Source: Acetobacter sp. UBA5411
GTDB lineage: Bacteria > Pseudomonadota > Alphaproteobacteria > Acetobacterales > Acetobacteraceae
NCBI RefSeq assembly: GCF_002409645.1
Contig: NZ_DHNR01000019.1
Coordinates: forward strand, 228,811-292,810
Direction: 5' to 3'
Length of the DNA stretch: 64,000 bases
The position numbers and the translations under genes were made by a program. Below, in pieces: positions 54,734-63,490 of this stretch. The notes under the pieces were generated by a model. That model was not told the origin of the DNA and did not search any database. It saw nothing but the letters and a program-made list of their open reading frames with translations. Each line of letters starts with the position of its first letter. Position 1 is the first letter of the stretch.

Positions 54734-54885
54734 CGCACCGCGTCTCCAATTATCTCAGTCTCTGCACCGCTAGCTCGATAAAGGCTTATGGCGGCGTAAC
54801 GAGTGTATTGCCTCCCGCACACTGTCTTGGCAACGTGACGAGCGGGATGGTGTCAGCAGAATAATCACCTGCTAGAGACATCTGC

Positions 54886-56139
54886 ATGTCAGCGTCCGAA
54901 ACATCCGTTCCTTCTTCTCCCGATCCTGCTCTGCTGCGGCAACCGGGACTGATCAGCTGTCTGGTTGGTCGTAACCTCTCTGCATTCTCCTCACAGGTGC
55001 AGGCGGTCGCGGTGGCGTGGCAAATCTACTCCCTGACGCACAGTTCTGCCTCGCTGGGATTTGTCGGGTTGGCCCAGTTTCTTCCCATGATGCTGCTGAC
55101 ACTCCCTGCCGGGCATGTGGCGGATCAGTTCAACCGTCGCCGTATCGTGATGACCTGTCAGGTGGTGGAAGCGCTCGCGGCATTCGGTATGGCGATTGCT
55201 TCATGGCAACATCTTATCGGACCGTGGGCGCTCTACCTGTTGGTCGCGCTCTTCGGAGCCTGTCGCGCCTTTGAGATGCCCGCTCAGCAGACGTTTCTTC
55301 CCGCCATAGTCCCGGCATCGCTGTTTCCACGGGCGGCAGCCTTGTCATCCTCCCTGTTTCAGGTGGCCTGCATCGCCGGACCGTCTCTCGGTGGTGTGCT
55401 GTATGGTTTTGGCGCAGACACCTGTTACGCGCTGTGTTGTCTTGGTTTTGCTGCATCGGCTTTGGCGACAGCGTCGATCAGAATGAGTTTTCCGGAGCGG
55501 CGACGTCAGCCCATCACGTTGGAATCCGTGATGGGCGGCATCGCCTTCCTGCGCAGGCAGCATCCCATGCTGGGCGCGATCTCGCTCGATTTGTTCGCTG
55601 TGCTGCTTGGCGGCGCGACGGCGCTTCTGCCGGTTTATGCCGAAGACATCCTGCACGCTGGTCCCATCGCGCTTGGTCTGCTCAGGGCCGGTCCCGCCAT
55701 GGGAGCCGTTCTGATGGCGGTCATCATGACGCGCTGGCCCATCCGAGGAAGCGCGGGAAAGATCATGTTTCTGTCGGTGGCCATATTCGGGCTTGCGACA
55801 ATCGTTTTCGGCGTGTCCCGCTCCATCCCGCTCTCCATTCTGGCGCTTATGGTTCTGGGTGCTGCGGATGTGATCAGCGTGATGGTCCGGGGTGCGCTGA
55901 TTCAGCTTGGTACACCTGATGAAATGCGTGGGCGTGTCTCTGCCGTGAACATGCTGTTCATTGGCTCCTCCAACCAGCTTGGTGAGTTCGAGAGCGGCAT
56001 GCTCGCGGCCTGTGTCGGAGCGGTGCCTGCTGTGGTGATCGGCGGCGTCGGCACGCTGATTGTGACAGGGCTCTGGATGCGTCTTTTTCCGGGACTGCGT
56101 GAACTGGATCGGCTCGATGACATCAAGCCAGCAGCCTGA
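54886..56139 (+). CDS. MFS exporter (EntS/MFS_3 type)
   Basis: 417 residues with about twelve spans. It begins LISCLVGRNLSAFSSQVQAVAVAWQIYSLTHSS, the EntS-like family start, and has GHVADQFNRRRIVMTCQVVEA after span 2 and AAALSSSLFQVACIAGPSLGG for span 5. It may export a siderophore-like or drug-like compound. Its last 23 bases overlap the following Nudix gene. Confidence 0.85.
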   Translation: MSASETSVPSSPDPALLRQPGLISCLVGRNLSAFSSQVQAVAVAWQIYSLTHSSASLGFVGLAQFLPMMLLTLPAGHVADQFNRRRIVMTCQVVEALAAFGMAIASWQHLIGPWALYLLVALFGACRAFEMPAQQTFLPAIVPASLFPRAAALSSSLFQVACIAGPSLGGVLYGFGADTCYALCCLGFAASALATASIRMSFPERRRQPITLESVMGGIAFLRRQHPMLGAISLDLFAVLLGGATALLPVYAEDILHAGPIALGLLRAGPAMGAVLMAVIMTRWPIRGSAGKIMFLSVAIFGLATIVFGVSRSIPLSILALMVLGAADVISVMVRGALIQLGTPDEMRGRVSAVNMLFIGSSNQLGEFESGMLAACVGAVPAVVIGGVGTLIVTGLWMRLFPGLRELDRLDDIKPAA

Positions 56140-56575
56140 ACCGCGAGGCGCGGTTATTGCCGTTTGCCGTAATCCCATCGACGGGCGCTTTCTTCTGGTC
56201 CGACGCGCCAATCCTCCCGATGCTGGGCTGTGGGGATTCCCGGGCGGCCGTATCGAACCCGGAGAGGATCTTCTGACGGCAGCCGGGCGTGAGCTTGCAG
56301 AAGAAACTGGTATCGACGCCCAAGGTGCCAGTGTGCTGACAGCTTTTGATTCGATCCATCGGGACGGGAACGGCTTTCTGCTGTTTCACTATGTCATTGT
56401 CGCGGTTCGGTGCGATCTGAGACATCCACGGGACACGCGGGAACCTGTCGCTGCGGACGATGCGCTTGATGCGGGATGGTTCAGTCTGGACGCAATCCGC
56501 GAGTTGGGTGCTCAGGCCAGCACCGGTGTCCTCGCATTGGCGCAGCGAGCCGAGGAGGCTGCCGGGAGTTGCTGA
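56117..56575 (+). CDS. Nudix hydrolase
   Basis: 152 residues from the ATG at 56117. A standard Nudix box is at residues 44-66 (GRIEPGEDLLTAAGRELAEE, then TGI). It is preceded by LLVRRANPPDAGLWGFPGG, a common MutT/NUDT1-like start. Substrates may be ADP-ribose-type or oxidised nucleotides. It overlaps the MFS gene by 23 bases. Confidence 0.88.
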   Translation: MTSSQQPEPRGAVIAVCRNPIDGRFLLVRRANPPDAGLWGFPGGRIEPGEDLLTAAGRELAEETGIDAQGASVLTAFDSIHRDGNGFLLFHYVIVAVRCDLRHPRDTREPVAADDALDAGWFSLDAIRELGAQASTGVLALAQRAEEAAGSC

Positions 56576-56612
56576 CCTTGCGCTTCTCTGCGGGGTTGTC
56601 TATCGCGCAGGC

Positions 56613-57554
56613 ATGAACAGCACAGAACGGCCGGACGACGAGAGGGAGCCTCCCGTGACGTCAGAACCGACAGGGGGCGCAGAGCCCATAACGGACGAGC
56701 CCCATGTTGCAGCAGAGCTTGCGGCGCGTGGCGAGGTGCCGGTCATGGATCTGCAGCCCGAGCGTGGAGCGGCCTACATCGCTCACGCGCTGAATGATCT
56801 GTTCGGTAGCTTCCGTCTATTCCGCCTCGGCTGGACGCTGGGCTGGCTCGATATAAAAATGCGTTACCGCGGCTCTCTGCTGGGGCCGTTCTGGGTCACT
56901 TTCTCCACGATCATTCTGGTTGCGGCGATGGGGGTGCTTTACGCCACGCTGCTGCACACGGATCTCAAGGCCTACCTGCCATTCCTGTGCTTTTCCCTCG
57001 TGCTGTGGGCCTATCTGAGTGGCATTGTGACGGACGGATGCAGTGTGTTCACCAGCACGGTCAATTTGATCCATTCGATCAGGATGCCTTTCACAGTGCA
57101 TGTCATGCGGGTGATGGTCAGGAATCTTCTGACTTTTCTGCATAGTGTCGGCGTCATTGTGGTGCTCTTTGTCTTCTTTGGCATCATGCCGACACTTAAC
57201 TGGTCACTGCCTGCTGGTGTCTTCCTGTGGTTTGCTGATCTTTACGCCCTCACTCTGCTGCTGGGCGTGCTGGGCGCCCGCTTCCGGGACATGCCGCCAA
57301 TTGCTGCCAACATCATGCAGATCCTGTTTTTTGTGACGCCAATCCTCTGGAAGCCCGATCTTATTTATATGGGGCGGCAATATATGCTGCTCGACCCCTG
57401 TTATCCTCTGATCGAGATCGTGCGTGGGCCATTTATGGGATTACCAGTCAGGCCATCCATCTGGCTGGCGGCTGTGGTCTACAGCGTGGTCCTGTGGGGC
57501 GTTTCCTTTCTGCTGTTCGCCCGCCTCCGCGGTCGTCTGGCTTACTGGGTGTAA
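56613..57554 (+). CDS. ABC-2 type polysaccharide export permease
   Basis: 313 residues from the ATG at 56613. A charged N-terminal extension of about 70 residues is followed by the Wzm/KpsM-like region: LGWLDIKMRYRGSLLGPFWVT, then six spans ending in SFLLFARLRGRLAYWV. It would be the membrane part of an O-antigen or capsule exporter. It ends 6 bases before the ATPase gene. No glycosyltransferase cluster is visible. Confidence 0.88.
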   Translation: MNSTERPDDEREPPVTSEPTGGAEPITDEPHVAAELAARGEVPVMDLQPERGAAYIAHALNDLFGSFRLFRLGWTLGWLDIKMRYRGSLLGPFWVTFSTIILVAAMGVLYATLLHTDLKAYLPFLCFSLVLWAYLSGIVTDGCSVFTSTVNLIHSIRMPFTVHVMRVMVRNLLTFLHSVGVIVVLFVFFGIMPTLNWSLPAGVFLWFADLYALTLLLGVLGARFRDMPPIAANIMQILFFVTPILWKPDLIYMGRQYMLLDPCYPLIEIVRGPFMGLPVRPSIWLAAVVYSVVLWGVSFLLFARLRGRLAYWV

Positions 57555-57560
57555 GGCGAT

Positions 57561-58322
57561 ATGGCCGGAATCGACGTCACAAACCTGTCCATCTCCTTTC
57601 CGCTCTATCATGGCGATGCACGCAGTCTGAAAAAGACCATGAAGAGCACTCTGAATGGGAAAACGGCTTCCAGTCGCTTCGCCCGTGATGATCGCAACCG
57701 GATCATGGTGCAGGCCCTGAGCGACATCAATTTCTCCCTGAAACCCGGTGAGCGCCTTGGACTGATCGGACGGAACGGGGCGGGCAAGACAACGCTGCTT
57801 CGGGCACTCAGCGGTATTTATGAGCCGGTCGAAGGGCGCGTGCTTGTCCGGGGGCGGGTAGGGACGCTGCTGGACACATCTCTTGGCATGGACCTCGAAT
57901 TGTCTGGGCGGGAGAATATTCGTCTGAGGGGGCTGTTTTTCGGATTGTCCAATGAGGCCATCCGGGAGGTCGAGCAGGATGTGGAATCCTTCGCCGATCT
58001 GGGGGCTTTCATGGACCTTCCGCTGAAGACCTACAGTTCGGGCATGAGTCTGCGTCTGGCGTTCGGATTGGCGACGGCGATCATGCCAGAAATCCTGATC
58101 ATGGATGAATGGTTCATGGCAGGAGACGCCACGTTCATACAGCGTGCGGAAGGTCGGATCGCAGGATTGGTTGAGGGGGCGGAGATTCTGGTGATTTCCA
58201 GCCACATGCCGTCCATTGTCGAGAAATGGTGCACGCGCGTGCTCTGGATGGAGCAGGGCAAAATTGTGATGGATGGTAGCCCTGCGGATGTGCTGCCAGT
58301 CTATCTGGATGCCGGAAGTTAA
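57561..58322 (+). CDS. ABC transporter ATP-binding protein (Wzt/KpsT type)
   Basis: 253 residues. Walker A GRNGAGKTT is at residues 70-78, the signature is YSSGMSLRL and Walker B is ILIMDEWFMAGD. It lacks the C-terminal carbohydrate-binding domain of long Wzt proteins, so it is of the KpsT type. It is the partner of the permease just upstream. Confidence 0.92.
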   Translation: MAGIDVTNLSISFPLYHGDARSLKKTMKSTLNGKTASSRFARDDRNRIMVQALSDINFSLKPGERLGLIGRNGAGKTTLLRALSGIYEPVEGRVLVRGRVGTLLDTSLGMDLELSGRENIRLRGLFFGLSNEAIREVEQDVESFADLGAFMDLPLKTYSSGMSLRLAFGLATAIMPEILIMDEWFMAGDATFIQRAEGRIAGLVEGAEILVISSHMPSIVEKWCTRVLWMEQGKIVMDGSPADVLPVYLDAGS

Positions 58323-58384
58323 AATCGGCACACCCGTTCAGTGGCGCTACCTTTATGCTCGTCTGACTTTGACGTGTGACGGCA

Positions 58385-58422
58385 TTCGGGCAACCGTTTG
58401 CTGAAAGCACAGGTTGCCCGAA
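58385..58422. terminator. Bidirectional hairpin between the ABC operon and purK
   Basis: Perfect 11-base arms (58385-58395, 58412-58422) with a 16-base loop between convergent genes. A short A-run follows on the plus strand, so it may end either transcript. Confidence 0.65.
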
Positions 58423-58431
58423 GTAGAAAAA

Positions 58432-59586
58432 CTATTCTGTCGAACCGGCCAATGGTCCCAGCGCAGCCTGCACGCCAAATTCTCCCGGCATCGAGCCGTA
58501 AGGGAAAAGCACATTGACGTGGCCCATCTTGCGACCGGGCCTGGCTTCCCGTTTGCCGTAAAGGTGCGGGATCAAACCCTGTGTCGCGACGATTTCAGGC
58601 CACAAGGCCATGTCGTCCGGCCCCACAAGATTTTTCATGACCGCATCTGAGTGACGTACAGGCTCCGGCAAAGGCAGCCCGGTCACGGCACGCACATGCA
58701 TCTCGAACTGGTCGCAAGGACAGGCATCCATCGTCCAGTGGCCGGAATTATGGGGGCGCGGAGCAATCTCGTTGACGAGCAGTTCGCCCTTGCGGCCGAC
58801 AAACATCTCGACGCCCAGAATACCGATCAGATCCAGACCTTCCGCAATACGGCAGGCGATCCTGCTGGCTTCGGCTGCCATTTCCTCGCTGATACGGGCA
58901 GGAGCGAGACTGATATCCAGAATGCCGGAGACATGCCGGTTCTCAGTCGCAGGGAACGTGCGGATGGTCCCATCCACACCACGGGCCACCATGACGCTGA
59001 TTTCCATGGCGAAATCAACCATCCCTTCCGCCACAAGTGGTTTGGGGGAAAGAGTGGCCAGCGCCTCATCCAACTGTTCGGCATTATGGACGCGGAACTG
59101 GCCCTTGCCGTCGTAGCCCATGCGGGTCGTTTTCAGGATGAAGGGATAACCTACCGTTTCAGCGGCTTCCGCGAGGTTTTCCTTATCCGTGACAATTTTC
59201 CAGGGCGCGACCGGAATGTCGATGGAACCAAGAAATGTCTTTTCCTGCTCACGATCCTGACTGATCCGCAGGATATTGCCGGAAGGGCGCACCGGGCGCA
59301 GGTCCGACATCAGATCAAGGCCATTTGCAGACACATTCTCAAACTCGAATGTGATGACATCAACGGCTTCGGCAAAACGTTTCAGAACGTCGGGATCATT
59401 GAAAGAGCCGATGGTGGCTCCGTGCGAGACCTGTAGCCCCGGTTCATCTTCGTGCTGCGCGAGAATATGGGAGCGGAAGCCGAGACGGGCGGCAGCCATG
59501 GCGGACATACGGCCCAATTGGCCGCCACCCACAATACCAAGAACCGAATTGGGCGGTAGAAAATCGTTCTTACTGTTCGGGTTCAT
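58432..59586 (-). CDS. purK: 5-(carboxyamino)imidazole ribonucleotide synthase
   Basis: 384 residues from the ATG at 59586. It begins LGIVGGGQLGRMSAMAAARLGF and has the ATP-grasp motifs FILKTTRMGYDGKGQFRV and ILGVEMFVGRKGELLVNEIAPRPHNSGHWT. It uses ATP and bicarbonate to carboxylate AIR. The upstream purE gene overlaps its start by 17 bases. Confidence 0.95.
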   Translation of the reverse strand: MNPNSKNDFLPPNSVLGIVGGGQLGRMSAMAAARLGFRSHILAQHEDEPGLQVSHGATIGSFNDPDVLKRFAEAVDVITFEFENVSANGLDLMSDLRPVRPSGNILRISQDREQEKTFLGSIDIPVAPWKIVTDKENLAEAAETVGYPFILKTTRMGYDGKGQFRVHNAEQLDEALATLSPKPLVAEGMVDFAMEISVMVARGVDGTIRTFPATENRHVSGILDISLAPARISEEMAAEASRIACRIAEGLDLIGILGVEMFVGRKGELLVNEIAPRPHNSGHWTMDACPCDQFEMHVRAVTGLPLPEPVRHSDAVMKNLVGPDDMALWPEIVATQGLIPHLYGKREARPGRKMGHVNVLFPYGSMPGEFGVQAALGPLAGSTE

Positions 59587-60112
59587 CGCGTACCGAGGCA
59601 GTCTGGAGTGCGCGCCATGTATCGAGCCGGGCTGCAAGGTCTGCATCCGAGATGGCGAGAATGGAGGAGGCGAGCAGGGCGGCATTGATAGCGCCCGCCT
59701 TGCCGATCGCCAGCGTGCCGACCGGTATGCCGCCGGGCATCTGGACGATGGAGAGCAGGCTGTCCATGCCCTTCAGCGCCTTGGACTCAACAGGCACGCC
59801 CAGAACGGGCAGTCGTGTCCATGCCGCGCACATGCCGGGCAGATGGGCCGCGCCGCCCGCTCCAGCGATGATGACTGACAGGCCCCGGTCAGTGGCCGTG
59901 CGGGCATACTCCGCCAGACGGTCAGGAGTGCGGTGCGCCGAGACAATCTTCGTCTCATAAGGGACTTCCAGCGCGTCCAGAGTCAGCGTGGCGTGCTGCA
60001 TGGTTTCCCAGTCGGACTGGCTTCCCATGATGATTCCGACACGTGGCGCCTCGGATTCCTGTTTCACAGCATCATCCGCTGCCGCTTCAGGCTGGTTTTC
60101 AATATTATCCAT
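59570..60112 (-). CDS. purE: N5-CAIR mutase
   Basis: 180 residues. It contains VGIIMGSQSDWETMQHA, the substrate loop KIVSAHRTPDRLAEYA and VIIAGAGGAAHLPGMCAAWT, all typical of class I PurE. It converts N5-CAIR to CAIR and is the first gene of the purEK unit. Confidence 0.95.
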   Translation of the reverse strand: MDNIENQPEAAADDAVKQESEAPRVGIIMGSQSDWETMQHATLTLDALEVPYETKIVSAHRTPDRLAEYARTATDRGLSVIIAGAGGAAHLPGMCAAWTRLPVLGVPVESKALKGMDSLLSIVQMPGGIPVGTLAIGKAGAINAALLASSILAISDADLAARLDTWRALQTASVRDEPEQ

Positions 60113-60150
60113 GATCTCTCAAATCTCGGAACCTGATCAGACCATTGCGG

Positions 60151-60351
60151 TTATGCAATATTGTCCGGAATAAGATGACTCTCGATCCACGCAATTTCAT
60201 CCTTAAGGAGGAGTTTGCGTTTCTTCAGCCTCTGAAGCTGGAGATGATCCATCGGTTCATGAACCAGACGGTCAATGACCGTATCCAGATCACGATGTTC
60301 GCTTCGCAGCTCATGAAGCCTGCGCAGCATACTTTCCCGATCACTCAGCAT
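60151..60351 (-). CDS. DUF465 (YdcH-like) small protein
   Basis: 66 residues forming a helical hairpin: LRRLHELRSEHRDLDTVIDRL and LQRLKKRKLLLKDEIAWIES, which matches DUF465 (PF04325). The function is unknown. It lies near purE and diverges from a second DUF465 gene at 60608. Confidence 0.85.
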   Translation of the reverse strand: MLSDRESMLRRLHELRSEHRDLDTVIDRLVHEPMDHLQLQRLKKRKLLLKDEIAWIESHLIPDNIA

Positions 60352-60607
60352 CGCACCTCCGGCATTCTCGTCCAGTGATATTCACCACGAACAGCTGCTT
60401 TACACATCCGTGAGACCATCAGCCCTGATCTTTGTCACGTTAAGCCAACGGATTGTCTTGCACCAGTGCCCAGAATCTTCTCCGGAAGGAAGAAAGTGCG
60501 GCGGGGTAGAAAATAAACCGTGAAACATGAGCAATTTTTCATGTCAGATTGGTGACAGACAGCGCTAGCATCAGGCTGTTGCAACTATCCAATCGGAGAG
60601 TGAAACA

Positions 60608-60778
60608 ATGAGCAAGCAGTCACGCCTCGAAAGCCTCAGCCGCCGCCATTCCGTCCTCGATGCGAAAGTCCATGATGAAGGGCATCGCCCCATGCCGGAT
60701 CAGCATGTTCTGATGCGCCTCAAACTGCAGAAACTCACGCTTAAGGAAGAGATGGATCGGGTCAGGGCAACGTCCTGA
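60608..60778 (+). CDS. Second DUF465-like small protein
   Basis: 56 residues, MSKQSRLESLSRRHSVLDAK at the start and LKLQKLTLKEEMDRV near the end, again matching DUF465. GGAG lies 9 bases before the ATG. It was found by reading frames shorter than 60 codons. It diverges from the other DUF465 gene, so the two may arise from a duplication. The function is unknown. Confidence 0.8.
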   Translation: MSKQSRLESLSRRHSVLDAKVHDEGHRPMPDQHVLMRLKLQKLTLKEEMDRVRATS

Positions 60779-60793
60779 GGGAGCGCCTCCTGA

Positions 60794-60821
60794 CTGGCTG
60801 CGTCTGTCTGGCTGCGTCTGT
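60794..60821 (+). repeat. Tandem 14-base duplication
   Basis: CTGGCTGCGTCTGT occurs twice in direct succession (60794-60807, 60808-60821). The second copy also forms the left arm of a hairpin. Confidence 0.85.
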
Positions 60822-60837
60822 AACGACAGGCGCAGCC
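60810..60837. terminator. Hairpin between convergent DUF465 and trcR genes
   Basis: Eleven-base arms (60810-60820, 60827-60837) with one G-T wobble and a 6-base loop; its left arm lies in the duplicated 14-mer. It is a candidate terminator for both directions. Confidence 0.5.
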
Positions 60838-60847
60838 TCGATTACTC

Positions 60848-61423
60848 TCAGTCTTCGTTTTCGATCGGCATGGGCTGCGGCACTTCCTGCCCTTCGCGCG
60901 TCAGACGCTCATTCGCAGCGGCGACGGCAGCGTTGAGATCCATCTGACTGCACAGGCCCAGCGTCACCGGATCACGTGGCTTGATGTTCTGGCTGTTCCA
61001 ATGCTGACGATCACGAACCTTGGCAATCGTGTCCTTGGTTGTGCCGAGCAGCTTGGCGATCTGCTGATCCTGAATCTGCGGGAAATTGCGCAGCACGAAC
61101 GCAATACCGTCCGGACGGTCATTACGACGCGCGACCGGGGTGTAGCGAGCGCCTTTGGCGCGGCGTTTCACCTGATTAACCGTTGAAAGAATTTTCAGTT
61201 TTGCATTGGGGTCAGCTTCGCACCGGCTGATTTCTTCCGCAGTGACCTGACGGTTGGCGACCGGATCATATCCCACAATTCCCTGAGCGACTTCGCCGTC
61301 AGCGATCGCCTGTACTTCCAGCGGGTGCATGCCGCAGAATTCAGCGACCTGCGTGAAGGTCAGGGCAGTCTTTTCGATCAGCCAGACGGCTGTCGCTTTG
61401 GGCATAAGAGGAAGCGTGCTCAT
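60848..61423 (-). CDS. trcR: Cell cycle transcriptional regulator TrcR (DUF1013)
   Basis: 191 residues. The start ATAVWLIEKTALTFTQVAEF, the centre ILSTVNQVKRRAKGARYTPVARR and LRNFPQIQDQQIAKLLGTTKDTI match DUF1013 (PF06242), a conserved alphaproteobacterial family whose founding member TrcR is a cell-cycle regulator. A helix-turn-helix pattern (QIAKLLGTTKDTIAKV) is visible. It is located near rpmE on the same strand. Confidence 0.9.
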   Translation of the reverse strand: MSTLPLMPKATAVWLIEKTALTFTQVAEFCGMHPLEVQAIADGEVAQGIVGYDPVANRQVTAEEISRCEADPNAKLKILSTVNQVKRRAKGARYTPVARRNDRPDGIAFVLRNFPQIQDQQIAKLLGTTKDTIAKVRDRQHWNSQNIKPRDPVTLGLCSQMDLNAAVAAANERLTREGQEVPQPMPIENED

Positions 61424-61629
61424 CGTCGATCCTGTTGCTGCGTGGTTTCTTGGCGCTCACGCAGGCACCGGGATCGGTTTTTACGGGCAAGGCCTTCGTC
61501 GGGCCCGTCCCAGCGTGCCTGCCGGCGCGCGGTTATGTACGGTAATGGCCGCCGCTTGCGATGGGGTCAAGCGAAAATCGTAAGTCTGGACAAACGGAAA
61601 GGTATCGCAGGACAGCAGGTCGAAAAAGA

Positions 61630-61663
61630 AAAACCCTGCGACCGGGTTACGGTGCAGGGTTTT
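61630..61663 (-). terminator. Intrinsic terminator of rpmE
   Basis: Ten-base arms AAAACCCTGC/GCAGGGTTTT (61630-61639, 61654-61663) with a 14-base loop. On the minus strand the right-hand end becomes a T-rich stretch. It starts 49 bases after the rpmE stop. Confidence 0.75.
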
Positions 61664-61711
61664 CCTGGCTCATCCCTGAAAGGAATTGTTCTTTTCAGGA
61701 AGATCCTTTTC

Positions 61712-61939
61712 TCAGGAGCTGCGCTTGCCGATGCCAGCAAAACGCTTGTTGAACTTGGCCACCTGGCCTCCGCTGTCGATCATGCGCTGGACGCCAGTCC
61801 AGGCCGGATGAGACTTCGGGTCGATATCAAGACGCAGGGTGTCACCAGCGGAACCCATGCACGAATACGTCTTGTATTCGGTGCCGTCGGTCATGATGAT
61901 GTTGACCTCGTGATAGTCGGGGTGAATATTCTGTTTCAT
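61712..61939 (-). CDS. rpmE: Ribosomal protein L31, zinc-free type
   Basis: 75 residues from the ATG at 61939. It begins MKQNIHPDYHEVNIIMTDG and contains DIDPKSHPAWTG. The CxxC zinc motif is absent, so it is the C-minus variant used when zinc is scarce or in Alphaproteobacteria generally. It lies upstream of trcR on the same strand with a terminator between. Confidence 0.95.
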   Translation of the reverse strand: MKQNIHPDYHEVNIIMTDGTEYKTYSCMGSAGDTLRLDIDPKSHPAWTGVQRMIDSGGQVAKFNKRFAGIGKRSS

Positions 61940-62219
61940 TTCAACGCTCTCTAAGGAAAAGTTCCCGATGCCGACCGGGAATGGATCGCGCACGTATAGG
62001 CGGATCGCGCAGGTATGGCAACGAATAAAGCGGAGAAAATGGCAATTTCCCGCACCTGAGTGGGTGACTACTCATCAGAAAATCGTTTGATGGATTTTTT
62101 ACTTGCTGTGGCAGAAAAGACAGCTTGTTCGCCCATTTGTTGCCATAAGGTTAATCTATTGTTGTAAATCAGAGTAGGCAGTCGGTAAGACTGGTCTACA
62201 TCATTTCTTAGAGGATCTC

Positions 62220-62684
62220 ATGGCAGACAAGAAACTTGCTGTGCATACCCCGGGTTGGGTCAATGACTTCAAAGCCTTCATCATGCGCGGCAATGTCGTT
62301 GATATGGCCGTCGGTGTCATCATCGGTGCAGCTTTTACGGCAATTGTGAACAGTCTGGTTAAGGACGTGTTCAACCCGGTGCTTGGGCTGGCTACAGGCG
62401 GTATCGATTTCAGCAATCTGTTCGTGACGCTTAAAGGTCCCGTCGAGCCGACGCTTGATGCAGCCCAGAAAGCCGGTGCGGTCACCCTTAACTATGGTGT
62501 TTTCATTAACGCCGTTATCCAGTTCCTGATCGTCGCCATTGTCATCTTCTGGATGGTGCGTCTGCTGTCCAAGCTGCACACAAAGCAGGCTGCAGAACCG
62601 GTTGCACCGCCGCCGCCGACGAAGAGCGAAGTGCTGCTTCAGGAGATTCGCGACGCGCTTGTCCATCAGCAGCCACACGGCTGA
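62220..62684 (+). CDS. mscL: Large-conductance mechanosensitive channel
   Basis: 154 residues. The N-terminal helix and TM1 are FKAFIMRGNVVDMAVGVIIGAAF, and TM2 is VFINAVIQFLIVAIVIFWMV, followed by the charged C-terminal bundle (TKSEVLLQEIRDALVHQ). It opens under hypo-osmotic shock. A single-gene unit with its own terminator. Confidence 0.96.
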   Translation: MADKKLAVHTPGWVNDFKAFIMRGNVVDMAVGVIIGAAFTAIVNSLVKDVFNPVLGLATGGIDFSNLFVTLKGPVEPTLDAAQKAGAVTLNYGVFINAVIQFLIVAIVIFWMVRLLSKLHTKQAAEPVAPPPPTKSEVLLQEIRDALVHQQPHG

Positions 62685-62710
62685 TACAGTTCTTCCGTGT
62701 GAAACTGCAG

Positions 62711-62736
62711 AAAAGAGGAGCTTCGGCTCCTCTTTT
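62711..62736 (+). terminator. Intrinsic terminator of mscL
   Basis: Eleven-base arms (62711-62721, 62726-62736) around a TTCG tetraloop, followed by Ts. It begins 27 bases after the mscL stop. Confidence 0.9.
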
Positions 62737-62843
62737 TTTATCTGCGGCTGCGATGTCGGACGAAGTTGTTTTGCTCTCAACAGGATCGGACTGTTATGCA
62801 GGACAGCGTTTCATGAAAATGCTTTGAAAAATGGAAAAATTTT

Positions 62844-63350
62844 ATGATCTCCGAAGAACAGGAAGTGCGCCCTGTCGAACAGACAGACCCGGAGCGCGAT
62901 GCATCACCGCATCCCGCAGAAAAAGATCAGGGCAAACGGGTTCGTTCAAAGATTTCAGGCTCTTTAAAGAAAATTGCGGATGTCAGAGGAAATGCTGTCT
63001 GGTTCAGGAATAAAACCCTGTCCCTGAAAGAAGCTGCGATCATCAGAAAATATTGGCCTTACATTGAAGGGGCAATATCAAAGATTGCCGGCTCTGCTGC
63101 CTTTGAAATCATCGCGGATGAATTGATCATTGTCAGGGTAGCCAATATTGTTATCGATCATCTGCCCCTGCATATGCGGCTTATTCTGCGAAAAACAGGC
63201 ATGGACCGGCTTCTTGTCGCGGCACTGTCCAAAATCAAGAAACAGATCATTCAGAAAATTTCCGTCCTGCGAGCAGAAAAGTTGGCAAGAGAGGGGAAAC
63301 CGACTGTGGAAACACACATGGATAGCGACAGGGGCAAAAACGAACACTAG
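62844..63350 (+). CDS. Unknown protein
   Basis: 168 residues. The first 40 are charged and probably disordered. The middle GSLKKIADVRGNAVWFRNK and FEIIADELIIVRVANIVIDHLPL suggest amphipathic helices, and the C-terminal part is Lys-rich (SKIKKQIIQKISVLRAEKLA). No family is recognised. It could be a small membrane-associated helper. It follows mscL after a terminator, so it has its own promoter. Confidence 0.55.
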   Translation: MISEEQEVRPVEQTDPERDASPHPAEKDQGKRVRSKISGSLKKIADVRGNAVWFRNKTLSLKEAAIIRKYWPYIEGAISKIAGSAAFEIIADELIIVRVANIVIDHLPLHMRLILRKTGMDRLLVAALSKIKKQIIQKISVLRAEKLAREGKPTVETHMDSDRGKNEH

Positions 63351-63490
63351 CTGTTTCTGAAACGGATAAATAAACAGCTTTCTTATGCCTCTGTGTCACT
63401 GAAGCAATAAGTGATGATACTACAAGTAATTTTCAGAAAGCCGGTTTTTCGGTGATTTTGTTTTTAGTCATCCTTCTCTGAAATAGCCGT

